Below, one piece after another: positions 1 through 7,705 of a stretch of 32,459 bases of DNA (the stretch's first letter is position 1; the number at the start of each line of letters is the position of its first letter). Where the stretch lies: assembly GCA_964603435.1 (NCBI GenBank), contig CAZRUM010000009.1, positions 1 through 32,459 of the forward strand. The letters run 5' to 3'. This stretch comes from CAZRUM01 sp964603435 (GTDB lineage: Bacteria; Patescibacteriota; Patescibacteriia; Magasanikbacterales; UBA922). A program made the position numbers and the translations under genes. The notes beneath the pieces were generated by a model, which made no database searches, had not been told where the DNA came from, and saw only the letters and a list, made by a program, of their open reading frames with translations.

Positions 1-893
1 AAGCCATCCATCTCAACTAAAATTTGATTTAAAGTTTGTTCACGTTCATCATGCCCACCACCAACACCAGTTCCACGACGACGCCCTACCGCATCAATCT
101 CATCAATAAATATAATTGCTGGCGCTGCTTTTTGTGCTTTTGTAAATAAATCTCGTACTCTGGAAGCACCAACACCCACAAACATTTCTACAAATTCACT
201 CCCTGACATATGGAAAAATGGAACTCCTGCTTCACCTGACACCGATTTAGCAAGCAAAGTTTTACCAGTACCCGGAGCACCAGTAAGCAACACTCCTTTA
301 GGAATCTTTGCCCCCATCGCCACAAACTTTTTAGGATTTCTTAAAAAATCTACAATCTCTTCTAGCTCTTCTTTTGCTTCTTTAGCACCAGCTACATCTT
401 TAAAAGTTTTTTTATCTTTTCCTTCTGGTTTATTTTGTTTGGCAGTACTCTGACCAAAACCCATGGCTTTATTATTCATACCCTGCACTTGGCGAGTCAT
501 GAAAAATATAATTCCCACAATTAATATAATAGGAAACATGATTGGTAAAAGCAATCCTAACCAATGATCTAAACCAGACTCAGCTTTAATCTTTACATCT
601 ACTGTTCTTAATCTTTCTGAATCAACTCCGTAATCTGTCATTAGTTCGGTAAAAGACTGTCCAAACTCTTTTTTAATTTCAAGCTTTGCTTCATTATCAT
701 TAAATAAAGTAACAAGTATAATATCACCCTCTACTATTACTTCTTTTACTTCCTCATTATTTATTTTCTGTACCAAGGTATTTAGACCTACTTCTTCTGG
801 TTTTTCTACACCCAGATCAGCCAAACTAAACAAAGCTACGATCAAAATCATAACGGCAAAGACAATGGCAAAATTCTTAATTAGATTCTTCAT
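1..893 (-). CDS. ftsH: ATP-dependent zinc metalloprotease FtsH, N-terminal part (cut by window edge)
   Basis: FtsH is a membrane-anchored AAA+ protease that pulls damaged or short-lived membrane and cytosolic proteins into a zinc peptidase chamber. About 297 residues are visible. They start at the ATG at 893-891, with a first membrane segment near residues 5-25, an external domain, a second segment near residues 112-132, then the AAA+ module with Walker A (GAPGTGKT), the FtsH pore motif region (SGSEFVEMFVGVGASRVRDLF) and Walker B (IIFIDEIDAVGRRR). The peptidase domain with HEXXH lies beyond the left edge, so activity cannot be judged. The gene has its own consensus promoter (963-991) and a leader of about 65 nt with a small hairpin (922-935). 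Family identity is certain from the motifs. Confidence 0.97.
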   Translation of the reverse strand, partial: MKNLIKNFAIVFAVMILIVALFSLADLGVEKPEEVGLNTLVQKINNEEVKEVIVEGDIILVTLFNDNEAKLEIKKEFGQSFTELMTDYGVDSERLRTVDVKIKAESGLDHWLGLLLPIMFPIILIVGIIFFMTRQVQGMNNKAMGFGQSTAKQNKPEGKDKKTFKDVAGAKEAKEELEEIVDFLRNPKKFVAMGAKIPKGVLLTGAPGTGKTLLAKSVSGEAGVPFFHMSGSEFVEMFVGVGASRVRDLFTKAQKAAPAIIFIDEIDAVGRRRGTGVGGGHDEREQTLNQILVEMDG

Positions 894-962
894 AAAACAT
901 TAATTTAAACAGATTAGACAACTGCCTAATGGCAGGATTCCACTGATATATTAGTACGGCTA

Positions 963-991
963 AGTATAGGGGAAAACCGCCCTTTTGTCAA
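963..991 (-). promoter_or_regulatory. sigma70-type promoter of ftsH
   Basis: On the minus strand TTGACA (986-991) and TATACT (963-968) are separated by exactly 17 bases. Both hexamers are consensus or one base off. The transcript would start near 956 and carry a leader with a CTGCC/GGCAG hairpin at 922-935 before the ATG at 893. Confidence 0.85.
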
Positions 992-1015
992 TAATGGATA
1001 ATTTGCTTTACATGC

Positions 1016-1044
1016 TTGACAAAAGCCTCTTTTCATGATATACT
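1016..1044 (+). promoter_or_regulatory. strong sigma70-type promoter, divergent from ftsH
   Basis: TTGACA (1016-1021) and TATACT (1039-1044) lie 17 bases apart on the plus strand. This is among the best promoter matches in the window. It sits back to back with the ftsH promoter and would start a transcript near 1051, giving an unusually long leader of about 220 nt before the ATG at 1274. Confidence 0.85.
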
Positions 1045-1137
1045 TCTGTGTTATAAAATAATGGAAAATCGTGCTAATTTTTAACACTATTTACCTATTT
1101 TTGTAGCTGAGCGTTATTTACAATATATGAGAGTAAT

Positions 1138-1263
1138 CAAGAGCTATTACCCTATATGTTTAGGATATTAATCCTAGATAAATATGGTATATAGCTCTTG
1201 GAAACCCCAGATTTGCGACATGCTGTTGTATCTCTGGAAGAGAGCATTTCGCGAATAGCGAAA
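1138..1263 (+). promoter_or_regulatory. highly structured 5' leader of the orphan GC-rich gene
   Basis: Three hairpins follow one another. The first spans 1138-1200: arms CAAGAGCTAT (1138-1147) and ATAGCTCTTG (1191-1200) pair perfectly, continued by TACC/GGTA and closed by an inner TAGGAT-ATTA-ATCCTA stem (1161-1176). The second pairs CCAGA (1207-1211) with TCTGG (1233-1237) around an inner CGACA/TGTTG stem. The third is TTTCGC-GAATA-GCGAAA (1247-1263), whose 3' arm runs directly into the Shine-Dalgarno AGGA at 1263-1266. Folding could therefore control ribosome access. No known riboswitch consensus was recognised; regulation is an inference from the layout. Confidence 0.55.
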
Positions 1264-1273
1264 GGAATTTATA

Positions 1274-1753
1274 ATGGCAAACTACCCGCGAGAATTCTGG
1301 GTCAGTGCGACCGATCGCATCAACCACGTAAGGAAGGCTACCGCCTACGTCAAGGGGGAGCTAGATACCTCCGACCTCAAGGTGGTGGTAATCTCGACCC
1401 AGGATGACCAGGCGATGTCCAGCGCTCTAATCTTCGCCCACCTCATGAAAAGAGCTGGTATCGAGACCGTCGACATCATCTTCGATGACACCCTCGATCT
1501 CAATCCTTCTGGGACCACCCTGAACAACGCCATGAACGAATTCGACGCTCTCTACCCCGGCGTCGCCAAGGTGATGTTCTGCAACGACAACCACATGATC
1601 GCCCAGGGTGTCGATTCGCGAACCCGTGGTGAAATCCCGATCGGGACATCATTTGGTCCCGGCTCCGTCTTCTACGTCTTCCTGCACGACTACAGAGGTC
1701 AGATTGGGTGGGGCATCGACAGCTATGACCCGAATGACCCCGACAACCACTAG
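1274..1753 (+). CDS. orphan GC-rich gene, unknown alpha/beta protein
   Basis: I do not recognise the family. The 159-residue product has no signal peptide or membrane segment and alternates predicted strands and helices (KVVVIST, ETVDIIFDD, KVMFCND), as in a Rossmann-like alpha/beta fold, then ends in an acidic and aromatic tail (SYDPNDPDNH). The start is supported by AGGA at 1263-1266, seven bases before the ATG. Base composition is strikingly GC-rich, with codons such as GTC, CTC and ACC that the neighbouring genes avoid, so recent transfer or very different selection is likely. It is transcribed alone from a near-consensus promoter through a folded leader. A frame starting at 1198 overlaps it but lacks a ribosome binding site. 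Confidence 0.75.
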   Translation: MANYPREFWVSATDRINHVRKATAYVKGELDTSDLKVVVISTQDDQAMSSALIFAHLMKRAGIETVDIIFDDTLDLNPSGTTLNNAMNEFDALYPGVAKVMFCNDNHMIAQGVDSRTRGEIPIGTSFGPGSVFYVFLHDYRGQIGWGIDSYDPNDPDNH

Positions 1754-1937
1754 ACACGAACCCCACCCCAACCCTCGCTCTCATCTGCAAATAACCTCAC
1801 CCCGCGACGTCCATCTGAGTCTCCCCGACCCAGACGACGCCGCCCTGCCTAAGGACTTTTCCCCACCTCCGCTTCCTCCACCGCTAAAGCTATGGAGGAC
1901 GAGAAAGCTATGGTGGATAAATAAAAGTTTTTAGGCA
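1754..1937 (+). other. C-rich 3' untranslated stretch with a tandem repeat and competing hairpins
   Basis: No gene is supported here. The stretch after the stop is C-rich and purine-poor up to about 1885. It then holds two 14-base direct repeats, AAAGCTATGG(A/T)GGA at 1886-1899 and 1904-1917. Both can pair with the single CCTCCACC at 1875-1882, using CCTCCA/TGGAGG for the first copy and CCACC/GGTGG for the second, so two mutually exclusive hairpins are possible just before the terminator. Confidence 0.5.
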
Positions 1938-1941
1938 AATA

Positions 1942-1969
1942 AAAAATCCCGTTTTTGACGGGATTTTTT
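1942..1969. terminator. bidirectional rho-independent terminator
   Basis: The arms AAAAATCCCGT (1942-1952) and ACGGGATTTTTT (1958-1969) form an 11-bp stem with a five-base loop and T runs on both strands. It ends the GC-rich gene from the left and rpsA from the right. Confidence 0.9.
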
Positions 1970-1997
1970 AATCTTTAAATCTTCTAATCTTCAGTTT

Positions 1998-3251
1998 TTA
2001 TTCCTCAGTCTTTTCAATCTTTTCTTCTTTCTTTTCCTCTTTCACTTCTTCTTTAGCAGGAGCCTCTTCTACTTTTTCTACTTCTTCTTTCTTTTCAGCT
2101 TCGGCTTCAGCTTTTTTCTCTGCTTTAGCAGCTTTTTTCTCTTCTACTTTGCCCTTTACACCTTCTAGTTTTAGACCAAGACGATGTTCAGATGGTTCAA
2201 TAGAGATAATTTCAAACTTGTGAGTAGAGCCCACTGGAAATTTTTCTTTTACTTGAGTATTGTTGAAGCTAGGATCGTCAGATAGCTCTGTAATATGAGC
2301 CAAACCATGGATATCTTCGTCTAGTTTTACCATCAATCCAAATGGTTCTGATTTATGAACCTTACCTTCTACAATCTGACCTGCTTTGTATTTATCTTTT
2401 ACACTCTTCCATGGGTCATCTACCAAGCGTTTTATAGATAAATAGATTTTTGATTTATTAAGATCAATGATTTGAGCTTTTACTCTATCACCAACTTTCA
2501 AAATATCTTTTGGATGGTCAATTCTCTGCCACACAATTTCTGAAATATGAACCAAGCCTTCTAGACCTTCGCCAAATTTCACAAAAGCACCAAATGAAGT
2601 CAAAGCACTTACTTCACCCTCGACAATATCACCGATACTATAAGAATCAAGTACGGCTTTTTGATCATCTTCCCAAACTTCTTTTTCTGAGACGATTAAT
2701 TTTTCTTGTTTTTCATCGGCATCCAAAACTTTTACTTGAAGTTCCATACCAACCAAAGTCTTCAAGTGTTCTAGAATACGATTTTTATCTCCACCAGGAA
2801 CACGTGGGTAATGATCTGGGTTTAGCTGAGATACTGGCATAAAACCAGAAATAGCATCTACCTGTACCATTAGACCACCTTTGTTAGCATTGGTAACTTT
2901 TGCACTGATAGTAATACCATCTTTGGCATAAGTTTCCATTTTGTTCCAGACAATTTGGTGTCCAGCTACACGGAAAGATAACTCCATCTCACCATTTTCA
3001 TTTTCTCTTTCAAGAATAGTAGCTTCAACCTCATCACCAATTTTGATGTTGTTGAATTCGCTAGACTCAGCAAATAATTCAGTACCACGAACTACACCAG
3101 TCATAACACCGTCGATGTCCAAACGGACAGAACCGTTATCAATTGAGATAACATTACCTTTTACTAATTCACCAGCTTTTGGCAATTTAGAAAAGAACTG
3201 CTTTAACAGATTGCCGAAATTACTCTCGGCTTGTGTGTCTTCTTGTATCAT
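1998..3251 (-). CDS. rpsA: 30S ribosomal protein S1
   Basis: S1 binds mRNA on the 30S subunit and helps initiate translation on weak ribosome binding sites. The 417-residue protein has four S1/OB domains at roughly 27-95, 110-190, 207-275 and 292-365. The third is the most typical (GEVSALTSFGAFVKF, then GLVHISEI). The tail after residue 370 is a low-complexity Lys/Glu/Ala region. E. coli S1 has six domains; four is usual in many other phyla. No Shine-Dalgarno precedes the ATG at 3251, although the mRNA has a leader of about 90 nt containing a CCTAGA/TCTAGG hairpin and a U-rich stretch, which may be an autoregulatory site. It is monocistronic between a consensus promoter and a strong terminator. 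Confidence 0.93.
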   Translation of the reverse strand: MIQEDTQAESNFGNLLKQFFSKLPKAGELVKGNVISIDNGSVRLDIDGVMTGVVRGTELFAESSEFNNIKIGDEVEATILERENENGEMELSFRVAGHQIVWNKMETYAKDGITISAKVTNANKGGLMVQVDAISGFMPVSQLNPDHYPRVPGGDKNRILEHLKTLVGMELQVKVLDADEKQEKLIVSEKEVWEDDQKAVLDSYSIGDIVEGEVSALTSFGAFVKFGEGLEGLVHISEIVWQRIDHPKDILKVGDRVKAQIIDLNKSKIYLSIKRLVDDPWKSVKDKYKAGQIVEGKVHKSEPFGLMVKLDEDIHGLAHITELSDDPSFNNTQVKEKFPVGSTHKFEIISIEPSEHRLGLKLEGVKGKVEEKKAAKAEKKAEAEAEKKEEVEKVEEAPAKEEVKEEKKEEKIEKTEE

Positions 3252-3349
3252 AGGAATTAAAAAAACGCCTGAATTAAAAATAAATATTACCTAGATTAGT
3301 GGCGTAAATCTGCTCTAGGCTCCCCAAAAGGGATTTAAATAGTGGACAT

Positions 3350-3378
3350 ACTATATCATAAGATATATATCTTGTCAA
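3350..3378 (-). promoter_or_regulatory. sigma70-type promoter of rpsA
   Basis: TTGACA (3373-3378) and TATAGT (3350-3355) on the minus strand have a 17-base spacer. The start site would be near 3343, leaving about 90 nt of leader. Confidence 0.85.
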
Positions 3379-3387
3379 TAACAACTA

Positions 3388-3527
3388 AATCCTGAGCGCA
3401 GTGAAGGATCCCGTGTCAGGAAATTAAAACAAAGTATTAACTAAAATCCAATCTAAATCCAAAATATAAGTCAAAAACAACGGGATCCTTCGACTCCCCT
3501 TCGATAAACTCAGAGTCGCTCAGGATT
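3388..3527. repeat. inverted pair of palindromic intergenic repeats (copies A and B), MITE-like
   Basis: Copy A (3388-3414) reads AATCCTGAGCG, a short centre, then GAAGGATCCCGT. Copy B (3479-3527) is the same unit on the other strand with a longer centre containing CGACTC/GAGTCG arms. They face each other across about 64 bases of A-rich sequence. A third copy lies at 9168-9204. Each unit can fold into a hairpin. CCTTCGA...CTCAGG-type palindromes resembling this occur widely in bacterial genomes. No open reading frame or transposase lies between the copies. The rest of the 3252-3675 gap holds only two promoters. Confidence 0.7.
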
Positions 3528-3599
3528 ACTCATCCACACACCTCTAAAACTAGGCTAAGCTAAGCCAAAAAAATGCGACTTATACACACTGTTTTTACC

Positions 3600-3628
3600 T
3601 TGCCATTTTAGGGTAATTGATGTATAAT
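3600..3628 (+). promoter_or_regulatory. sigma70-type promoter of the MBL-fold gene
   Basis: TTGCCA (3600-3605) and TATAAT (3623-3628) are separated by 17 bases, giving a start near 3635 and a leader of about 40 nt before the ATG at 3676. It may also serve the downstream membrane protein and gyrA, as no terminator intervenes. Confidence 0.8.
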
Positions 3629-3675
3629 ATTGGTGTCAATTTTGACGTTTTATTTTTGATTTTTTAGTTAATTTT

Positions 3676-4290
3676 ATGCATATATCTTGGCTCGGTAACA
3701 CTGCTTTCAAACTTCAAGTTAAACCTTTTGACAAAGACATAGTTGTAGTAATTGACCCTTACAAACAAGACAAAGGCTCTTTTCCTCGTAGTCTAGCCCC
3801 AGATATTGGTCTTTATACTAGGGGGGAAAAAGACTCCATCACCCTTTCTGGTGCTCCTTTTGTTTTGTCCAACCCTGGTGAAATAGAAAATAAGGGTGTA
3901 CTAGTCACAGCTGTCCAAGGCCATGATAAAAATCATATAATGCTTCGTGTCGATGCTGAACAGATTAGCATTGGTCATCTGGGCCTAATTAACAAACAAT
4001 TAACAGATGAACAATTGGGTGTATTCTCTGGTGTAGATGTCTTATTGGTCCCAGTTGGTAATGGTGATGGTTTTGATGCTGAGGCTGCTACGAAAGCTGT
4101 CAGTTCTATTGAACCTCGCATAGTTATTCCTATGGCTTTCAAATCTGACAATGACCCAACTGCCAAACCAGTAGACAATTTTCTAAAAGAAATTGGTTCT
4201 ACCAATAGCACTCCGGAAAAGAAAGTGATTATCAAGAAAAAAGATTTACCACAAGAAGAAACACAGGTCATTGTTCTTGGTAAGGAATAA
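3676..4290 (+). CDS. metallo-beta-lactamase-fold protein with degenerate metal site
   Basis: The 204-residue protein resembles the UPF0173/Lactamase_B_3 branch of the MBL fold: an opening ISWLGNTAFKL strand pair, IDPYKQ where the family has its first Asp-containing loop, NPGEIENKGVLVTAV in the middle, ISIGHLG (the usual second His region) and a closing VLLVPVGNGDGFDAEAATKAV. The hallmark HxHxDH metal motif is missing. At that place the sequence reads DIGLYTRGEKDS, so a normal dinuclear zinc hydrolase is unlikely; a structural, binding or regulatory role is an inference. There is no Shine-Dalgarno at the ATG. It is followed at 146 bases by a membrane-protein gene and then gyrA on the same strand. 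Confidence 0.7.
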   Translation: MHISWLGNTAFKLQVKPFDKDIVVVIDPYKQDKGSFPRSLAPDIGLYTRGEKDSITLSGAPFVLSNPGEIENKGVLVTAVQGHDKNHIMLRVDAEQISIGHLGLINKQLTDEQLGVFSGVDVLLVPVGNGDGFDAEAATKAVSSIEPRIVIPMAFKSDNDPTAKPVDNFLKEIGSTNSTPEKKVIIKKKDLPQEETQVIVLGKE

Positions 4291-4339
4291 AAAAAGTTTT
4301 TTATAAAAAGTAAATTCGAACATTAAATTAAATATTATC

Positions 4340-4436
4340 AAATTACTAATTCACCTAATTACTAATTCACCTAAAATTTTGATTTAGGCATTAGAAATTT
4401 TATTAGATGAATTAGGATAATTAGAAATTTCAAAGT
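4340..4436. repeat. AT-rich short-repeat block
   Basis: Two consecutive copies of ATTACTAATTCACCTA are followed by an imperfect inverted copy (TTAGATGAATTAGGATAATTAG), so the block can fold into a long AT-rich hairpin immediately before the ATG at 4437. It has no coding potential and no recognisable promoter. Confidence 0.55.
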
Positions 4437-5138
4437 ATGCCTGTCAGTAAAAATAAAAAAACACCTGCCCGCAAAGCTAGCGCTAGCGTTGCAGGCGGGA
4501 AAAAGAAAACTACGAAAAAATCCGCTAGTAAAAAACCCATTGAAAAGAAAGTGATTAAAAAAATTACGAAAAAAAAAGCTGTCAAAAAAACAGCTCCTAA
4601 AAAAGTAGAAAAGAAAATTGAAGCTGACCTGCCCGCCAAGCAAGGCAAGGCGTTGCAGGCGGGAATAAAAGAAGCTGTTGATAAACTTCCTGGTCTAATT
4701 GTCGAGCAAGTAAAATTTTCAGAACAAGAAAAAGAAACTTATACCAAAAAAGAATTTTCTCACCCGACTTATTATAGCAATGACGAAAAGAAAAAACGCC
4801 AACTACTATGGCTAACAGTAATTGCTTTTACGGCTGTGATACTTGGTATGTGGGGTTGGAATACTGTTACCATGTTTACCGATACAAAAAATATACAAAA
4901 AAATAACCAAGGTATTTTGGATCAGGCTAAAAATAACTGGGAAAACATACAAAATACTTTAGATGAGGAAATTGATATAAAAGAAGATGTTGAGACTACC
5001 ACAAAAGAAGAACCTACCAAAGTTGATATAAAAGATTCACTAAAAGCTAGTCTAGCTGAATTATTAAACACTATCAATACCACTAGTACTGTCACCAGCA
5101 CGGACATTACAACTAGTACTACCACCACAACAAATTAA
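4437..5138 (+). CDS. Lys/Ala-rich single-pass membrane protein, unknown function
   Basis: I do not recognise a family. The 233-residue protein has a very basic first 80 residues (runs of KKTTKKSASKK type, histone-H1-like composition), a soluble stretch, one membrane segment near residues 122-145 (LLWLTVIAFTAVILGMWGW), then an acidic region and a Ser/Thr-rich C-terminus (TSTVTSTDITTSTTTTTN). The basic part should stay in the cytoplasm, where it could contact nucleic acid or anionic lipid, with the tail outside; this is inference. Two palindromic repeats (4464-4499 and 4628-4663) are inserted in frame in the basic half. The stop is 24 bases before gyrA, so the two are probably co-transcribed. 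Confidence 0.75.
   Translation: MPVSKNKKTPARKASASVAGGKKKTTKKSASKKPIEKKVIKKITKKKAVKKTAPKKVEKKIEADLPAKQGKALQAGIKEAVDKLPGLIVEQVKFSEQEKETYTKKEFSHPTYYSNDEKKKRQLLWLTVIAFTAVILGMWGWNTVTMFTDTKNIQKNNQGILDQAKNNWENIQNTLDEEIDIKEDVETTTKEEPTKVDIKDSLKASLAELLNTINTTSTVTSTDITTSTTTTTN
4464..4499 (+). repeat. palindromic repeat inside a coding region, copy 1
   Basis: CCTGCCCGCAA pairs with TTGCAGGCGGG around a centre that contains the perfect palindrome GCTAGCGCTAGC. It is read in frame as PARKASASVAGG, keeps the frame open, and is visibly more GC-rich than the surrounding Lys codons. Confidence 0.6.
4628..4663 (+). repeat. palindromic repeat inside a coding region, copy 2
   Basis: It has the same ends as copy 1 (CCTGCCCGC and GTTGCAGGCGGG) with a different centre, read in frame as LPAKQGKALQAG. 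Both copies are 36 bases long, a multiple of three, so each added 12 codons without breaking the frame. Confidence 0.6.
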
Positions 5139-5162
5139 TAATATTACGAAATAAATCTATTT

Positions 5163-7667
5163 ATGCCAAAAAGAAAATCTATTTTAAAACCCAGTAAAAA
5201 GAAGATTCAAGACCGACTAGAAACTGATCAGGTTGGTAAAATAGAACCAGCCCCATTGGTAGAGGAAATGAAAGCTTCCTACTTGGAATACGCCATGAGT
5301 GTTATTGTTTCTCGTGCTCTACCAGATGTCCGTGATGGCTTGAAACCAGTGCACAGAAGAATCCTCTATGCTATGTGGGAGATTGGACTAAAGCACAATG
5401 CCAAGTTCAAAAAGTCTGCTCATGTAGTTGGTACAGTGATGGCCAAATACCATCCGCATGGTGACTCCGCAATTTACGACTCTATGGTTCGTATGGCCCA
5501 GGATTTCAACATGCGCCATATGTTTGTTAATGGTCAAGGTAACTTTGGTTCTATGGATGGTGACTCGGCTGCTGCCATGCGTTATACCGAAGCCAAGTTG
5601 CAAGCCATTGCTGAGGAGATGCTTTTTGATATTGATAAAGGTACAGTAAACTTTAGACCAACTTATGATGGCTCCAACAAAGAACCTTCGGTATTGCCTA
5701 GCAAGCTACCTAGTTTACTTCTCAATGGTAGTATGGGTATCGCAGTTGGTATGGCCACCAATATTCCACCACACAATCTAGGAGAGCTGTGTGATGGTAT
5801 TGCACAATTGATTGACCAACCAAAAACTCCAGCTGAAGAACTAACTAAATTTATCAAAGGACCGGACTTCCCAACCGGTGGTATTATTTATAACAAACAA
5901 GATATTGCCACTGCTTTTGCAACTGGTAAAGGTGGTATTGTGGTAAGAGCCAAAACTGATATCCAAGAAAATAAAAACGGTCAGTTTCAGATTATTGTCA
6001 CTGAAGTTCCTTACCAAGTAAACAAATCAACTCTATTAGAAAAAATCGCCAACCTAGTTCAAGAAAAGAAAATTGATGGTATCAAAGATTTGCGTGATGA
6101 ATCAAACAAAGATGGTGTGCGTGTCGTAATTGATCTAAAAAAAGATTCTTATCCAAAAAAGACTTTAAACAGACTCTACAAACTGACTGACTTGCAAACT
6201 ACTTTTCATTACAACATGTTAGCTCTTATTGATGGCATCCAACCTCGTGTTTTGAATCTCAAAACTATCTTGGAAGAATTTATCAAACATAGACAAGAAA
6301 TTATCACACGTCGTACCCAGTTTGATCTTGATAAAGCCAAAGACCGTGCTCATATTTTGGAAGGCTTGAAAAAAGCTTTAGACAAAATTGATCAAGTCAT
6401 TGTTACGATTCGTAAATCAAAGGATAAAGATGAAGCCAAGATAAATTTGATGAAGAAATTCAAATTTTCTGAACGCCAGACTGTAGCGATTCTAGATATG
6501 CGTCTGCAACAGCTAGCCAATTTGGAAAGAAAAAAGATTGAAGATGAGTTGAAAGAAAAAATGGCCATTATAAAAGAACTTACAGCTCTCTTGGCTAGTC
6601 CAAAAAGAATTTTAGGACTTATCAAAACTGAAACCGCAGAAATGAAAGAAAAATATGCAGATGAACGTCGTACTAAGATTGTTCCCCATGGTGTAAAAGA
6701 ATTTAGTATAGAAGATTTGGTGCCAAATGAACCAACTATTATCATGGCAACTGAGGATGGTTATATCAAACGCCTACCTCCTGATACTTTCCGCACCCAG
6801 ACTCGTGGTGGCAAAGGTATCATGGGCCTTACTACCAAAGAAGAAGATGTGGTAGACAAGATGATCTGCACCAATACTCATGATAATATTTTATTCTTTA
6901 CCTCTCGTGGACGTGTCTTCCAACTTCGTGCTTATGACATTCCACAGACTAGTCGTACTGCCAAAGGCCAGGCGCTAGTAAACTTCCTACAACTAGCACC
7001 AAATGAAAAAGTTTCCTCTATTCTCTCTATGGCTGATGTGAGTAAATCCAAATTTTTGGTAATGGTAACAACCAAAGGTATTATCAAAAAAACTCCATTG
7101 GAAGATTTCAAAAATGTCCGTAGCTCTGGGCTCATTGCTCTAAAACTAAAATCTGAAGACATGCTAGAATGGGTAAAACCATCCGGTGGCAAAGATGAAG
7201 TCATGGTGGTCACTGCTGGTGGTCAAGCCATTAGATTTAGAGAAAGTGGTATCCGTGCCATGGGTAGAACTGCTTCTGGTGTACGTGGTATCAGATTAAA
7301 ATCAAATGATGAAATTGTTGGTATGGATGTGGTCTCTCCAGAACTTATAAAACAAAAAGTTTTGGAAATGCTCGTAGTTTCTGAAAATGGTATGGGCAAA
7401 CGCACCAAACTAAATGAATACAAAGTCCAAGGTCGTGGTGGCTCTGGAATTAAAACTATGGCAGTCACTCCAAAGACTGGGAAAATTGTCGGCATTCGTG
7501 TAATAAATAAGAGTGAAGAAAAAGATCTACTTCTAATCTCTGCCAAAGGCCAAGTAATCAGAACTTCTGTAAAATCAGTTTCCACTCTCGGTCGCGCTAC
7601 CCAAGGTGTGCGTGTCATGAGATTTAAAGCTAATGCTGATAAGGTAGCTTCTATAACTCTCTTATAG
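5163..7667 (+). CDS. gyrA: DNA gyrase subunit A
   Basis: GyrA cuts and reseals DNA in the A2B2 gyrase that introduces negative supercoils. The 834-residue protein has the breakage-reunion domain with the catalytic tyrosine at about residue 141 (AAAMRYTEAKL), the long coiled-coil gate around residues 380-500, and a C-terminal beta-pinwheel. The pinwheel opens with a GyrA-box-like QTRGGKG near residue 546, which marks it as gyrase rather than topoisomerase IV. The first 30 residues are a basic extension. The acidic C-terminal tail found in many gyrases is absent. Just after the stop lies a palindrome and a second, recoded copy of the last 13 codons (7706-7747). gyrB is not in the window. Confidence 0.95.
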   Translation: MPKRKSILKPSKKKIQDRLETDQVGKIEPAPLVEEMKASYLEYAMSVIVSRALPDVRDGLKPVHRRILYAMWEIGLKHNAKFKKSAHVVGTVMAKYHPHGDSAIYDSMVRMAQDFNMRHMFVNGQGNFGSMDGDSAAAMRYTEAKLQAIAEEMLFDIDKGTVNFRPTYDGSNKEPSVLPSKLPSLLLNGSMGIAVGMATNIPPHNLGELCDGIAQLIDQPKTPAEELTKFIKGPDFPTGGIIYNKQDIATAFATGKGGIVVRAKTDIQENKNGQFQIIVTEVPYQVNKSTLLEKIANLVQEKKIDGIKDLRDESNKDGVRVVIDLKKDSYPKKTLNRLYKLTDLQTTFHYNMLALIDGIQPRVLNLKTILEEFIKHRQEIITRRTQFDLDKAKDRAHILEGLKKALDKIDQVIVTIRKSKDKDEAKINLMKKFKFSERQTVAILDMRLQQLANLERKKIEDELKEKMAIIKELTALLASPKRILGLIKTETAEMKEKYADERRTKIVPHGVKEFSIEDLVPNEPTIIMATEDGYIKRLPPDTFRTQTRGGKGIMGLTTKEEDVVDKMICTNTHDNILFFTSRGRVFQLRAYDIPQTSRTAKGQALVNFLQLAPNEKVSSILSMADVSKSKFLVMVTTKGIIKKTPLEDFKNVRSSGLIALKLKSEDMLEWVKPSGGKDEVMVVTAGGQAIRFRESGIRAMGRTASGVRGIRLKSNDEIVGMDVVSPELIKQKVLEMLVVSENGMGKRTKLNEYKVQGRGGSGIKTMAVTPKTGKIVGIRVINKSEEKDLLLISAKGQVIRTSVKSVSTLGRATQGVRVMRFKANADKVASITLL

Positions 7668-7679
7668 TGAGATTCCCAG

Positions 7680-7705
7680 CCCAAGGCTGGTCCGCCTTGG
7701 GCGGA
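7680..7705. repeat. palindromic element after gyrA
   Basis: CCCAAGGC (7680-7687) pairs with GCCTTGGG (7694-7701), and an alternative hairpin TCCGCC-TTG-GGCGGA spans 7691-7705. The core TCCGCCTTGGG(C/T)GGA recurs inside nrdJ at 16819-16833. The element separates the real gyrA stop from a remnant copy of the gyrA tail. Confidence 0.7.

Noticed and set aside
1141..1151. GAGCTATTACC in the leader is complementary to the 5' part of tRNA-Gly at 32299-32309
   Set aside because: An 11-base match to a common tRNA motif; the leader has no T-box features, so chance is the better explanation.
1198..1407. Frame beginning inside the leader hairpin of the GC-rich gene
   Set aside because: No ribosome binding site, overlaps the supported frame from 1274, and has low-complexity Arg/Gly composition typical of a shadow frame.
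1608..1934. 108-codon frame over the C-rich 3' region of the GC-rich gene
   Set aside because: Its Pro/Arg/Ser bias reflects base composition; it has no start signal and no recognisable domain.
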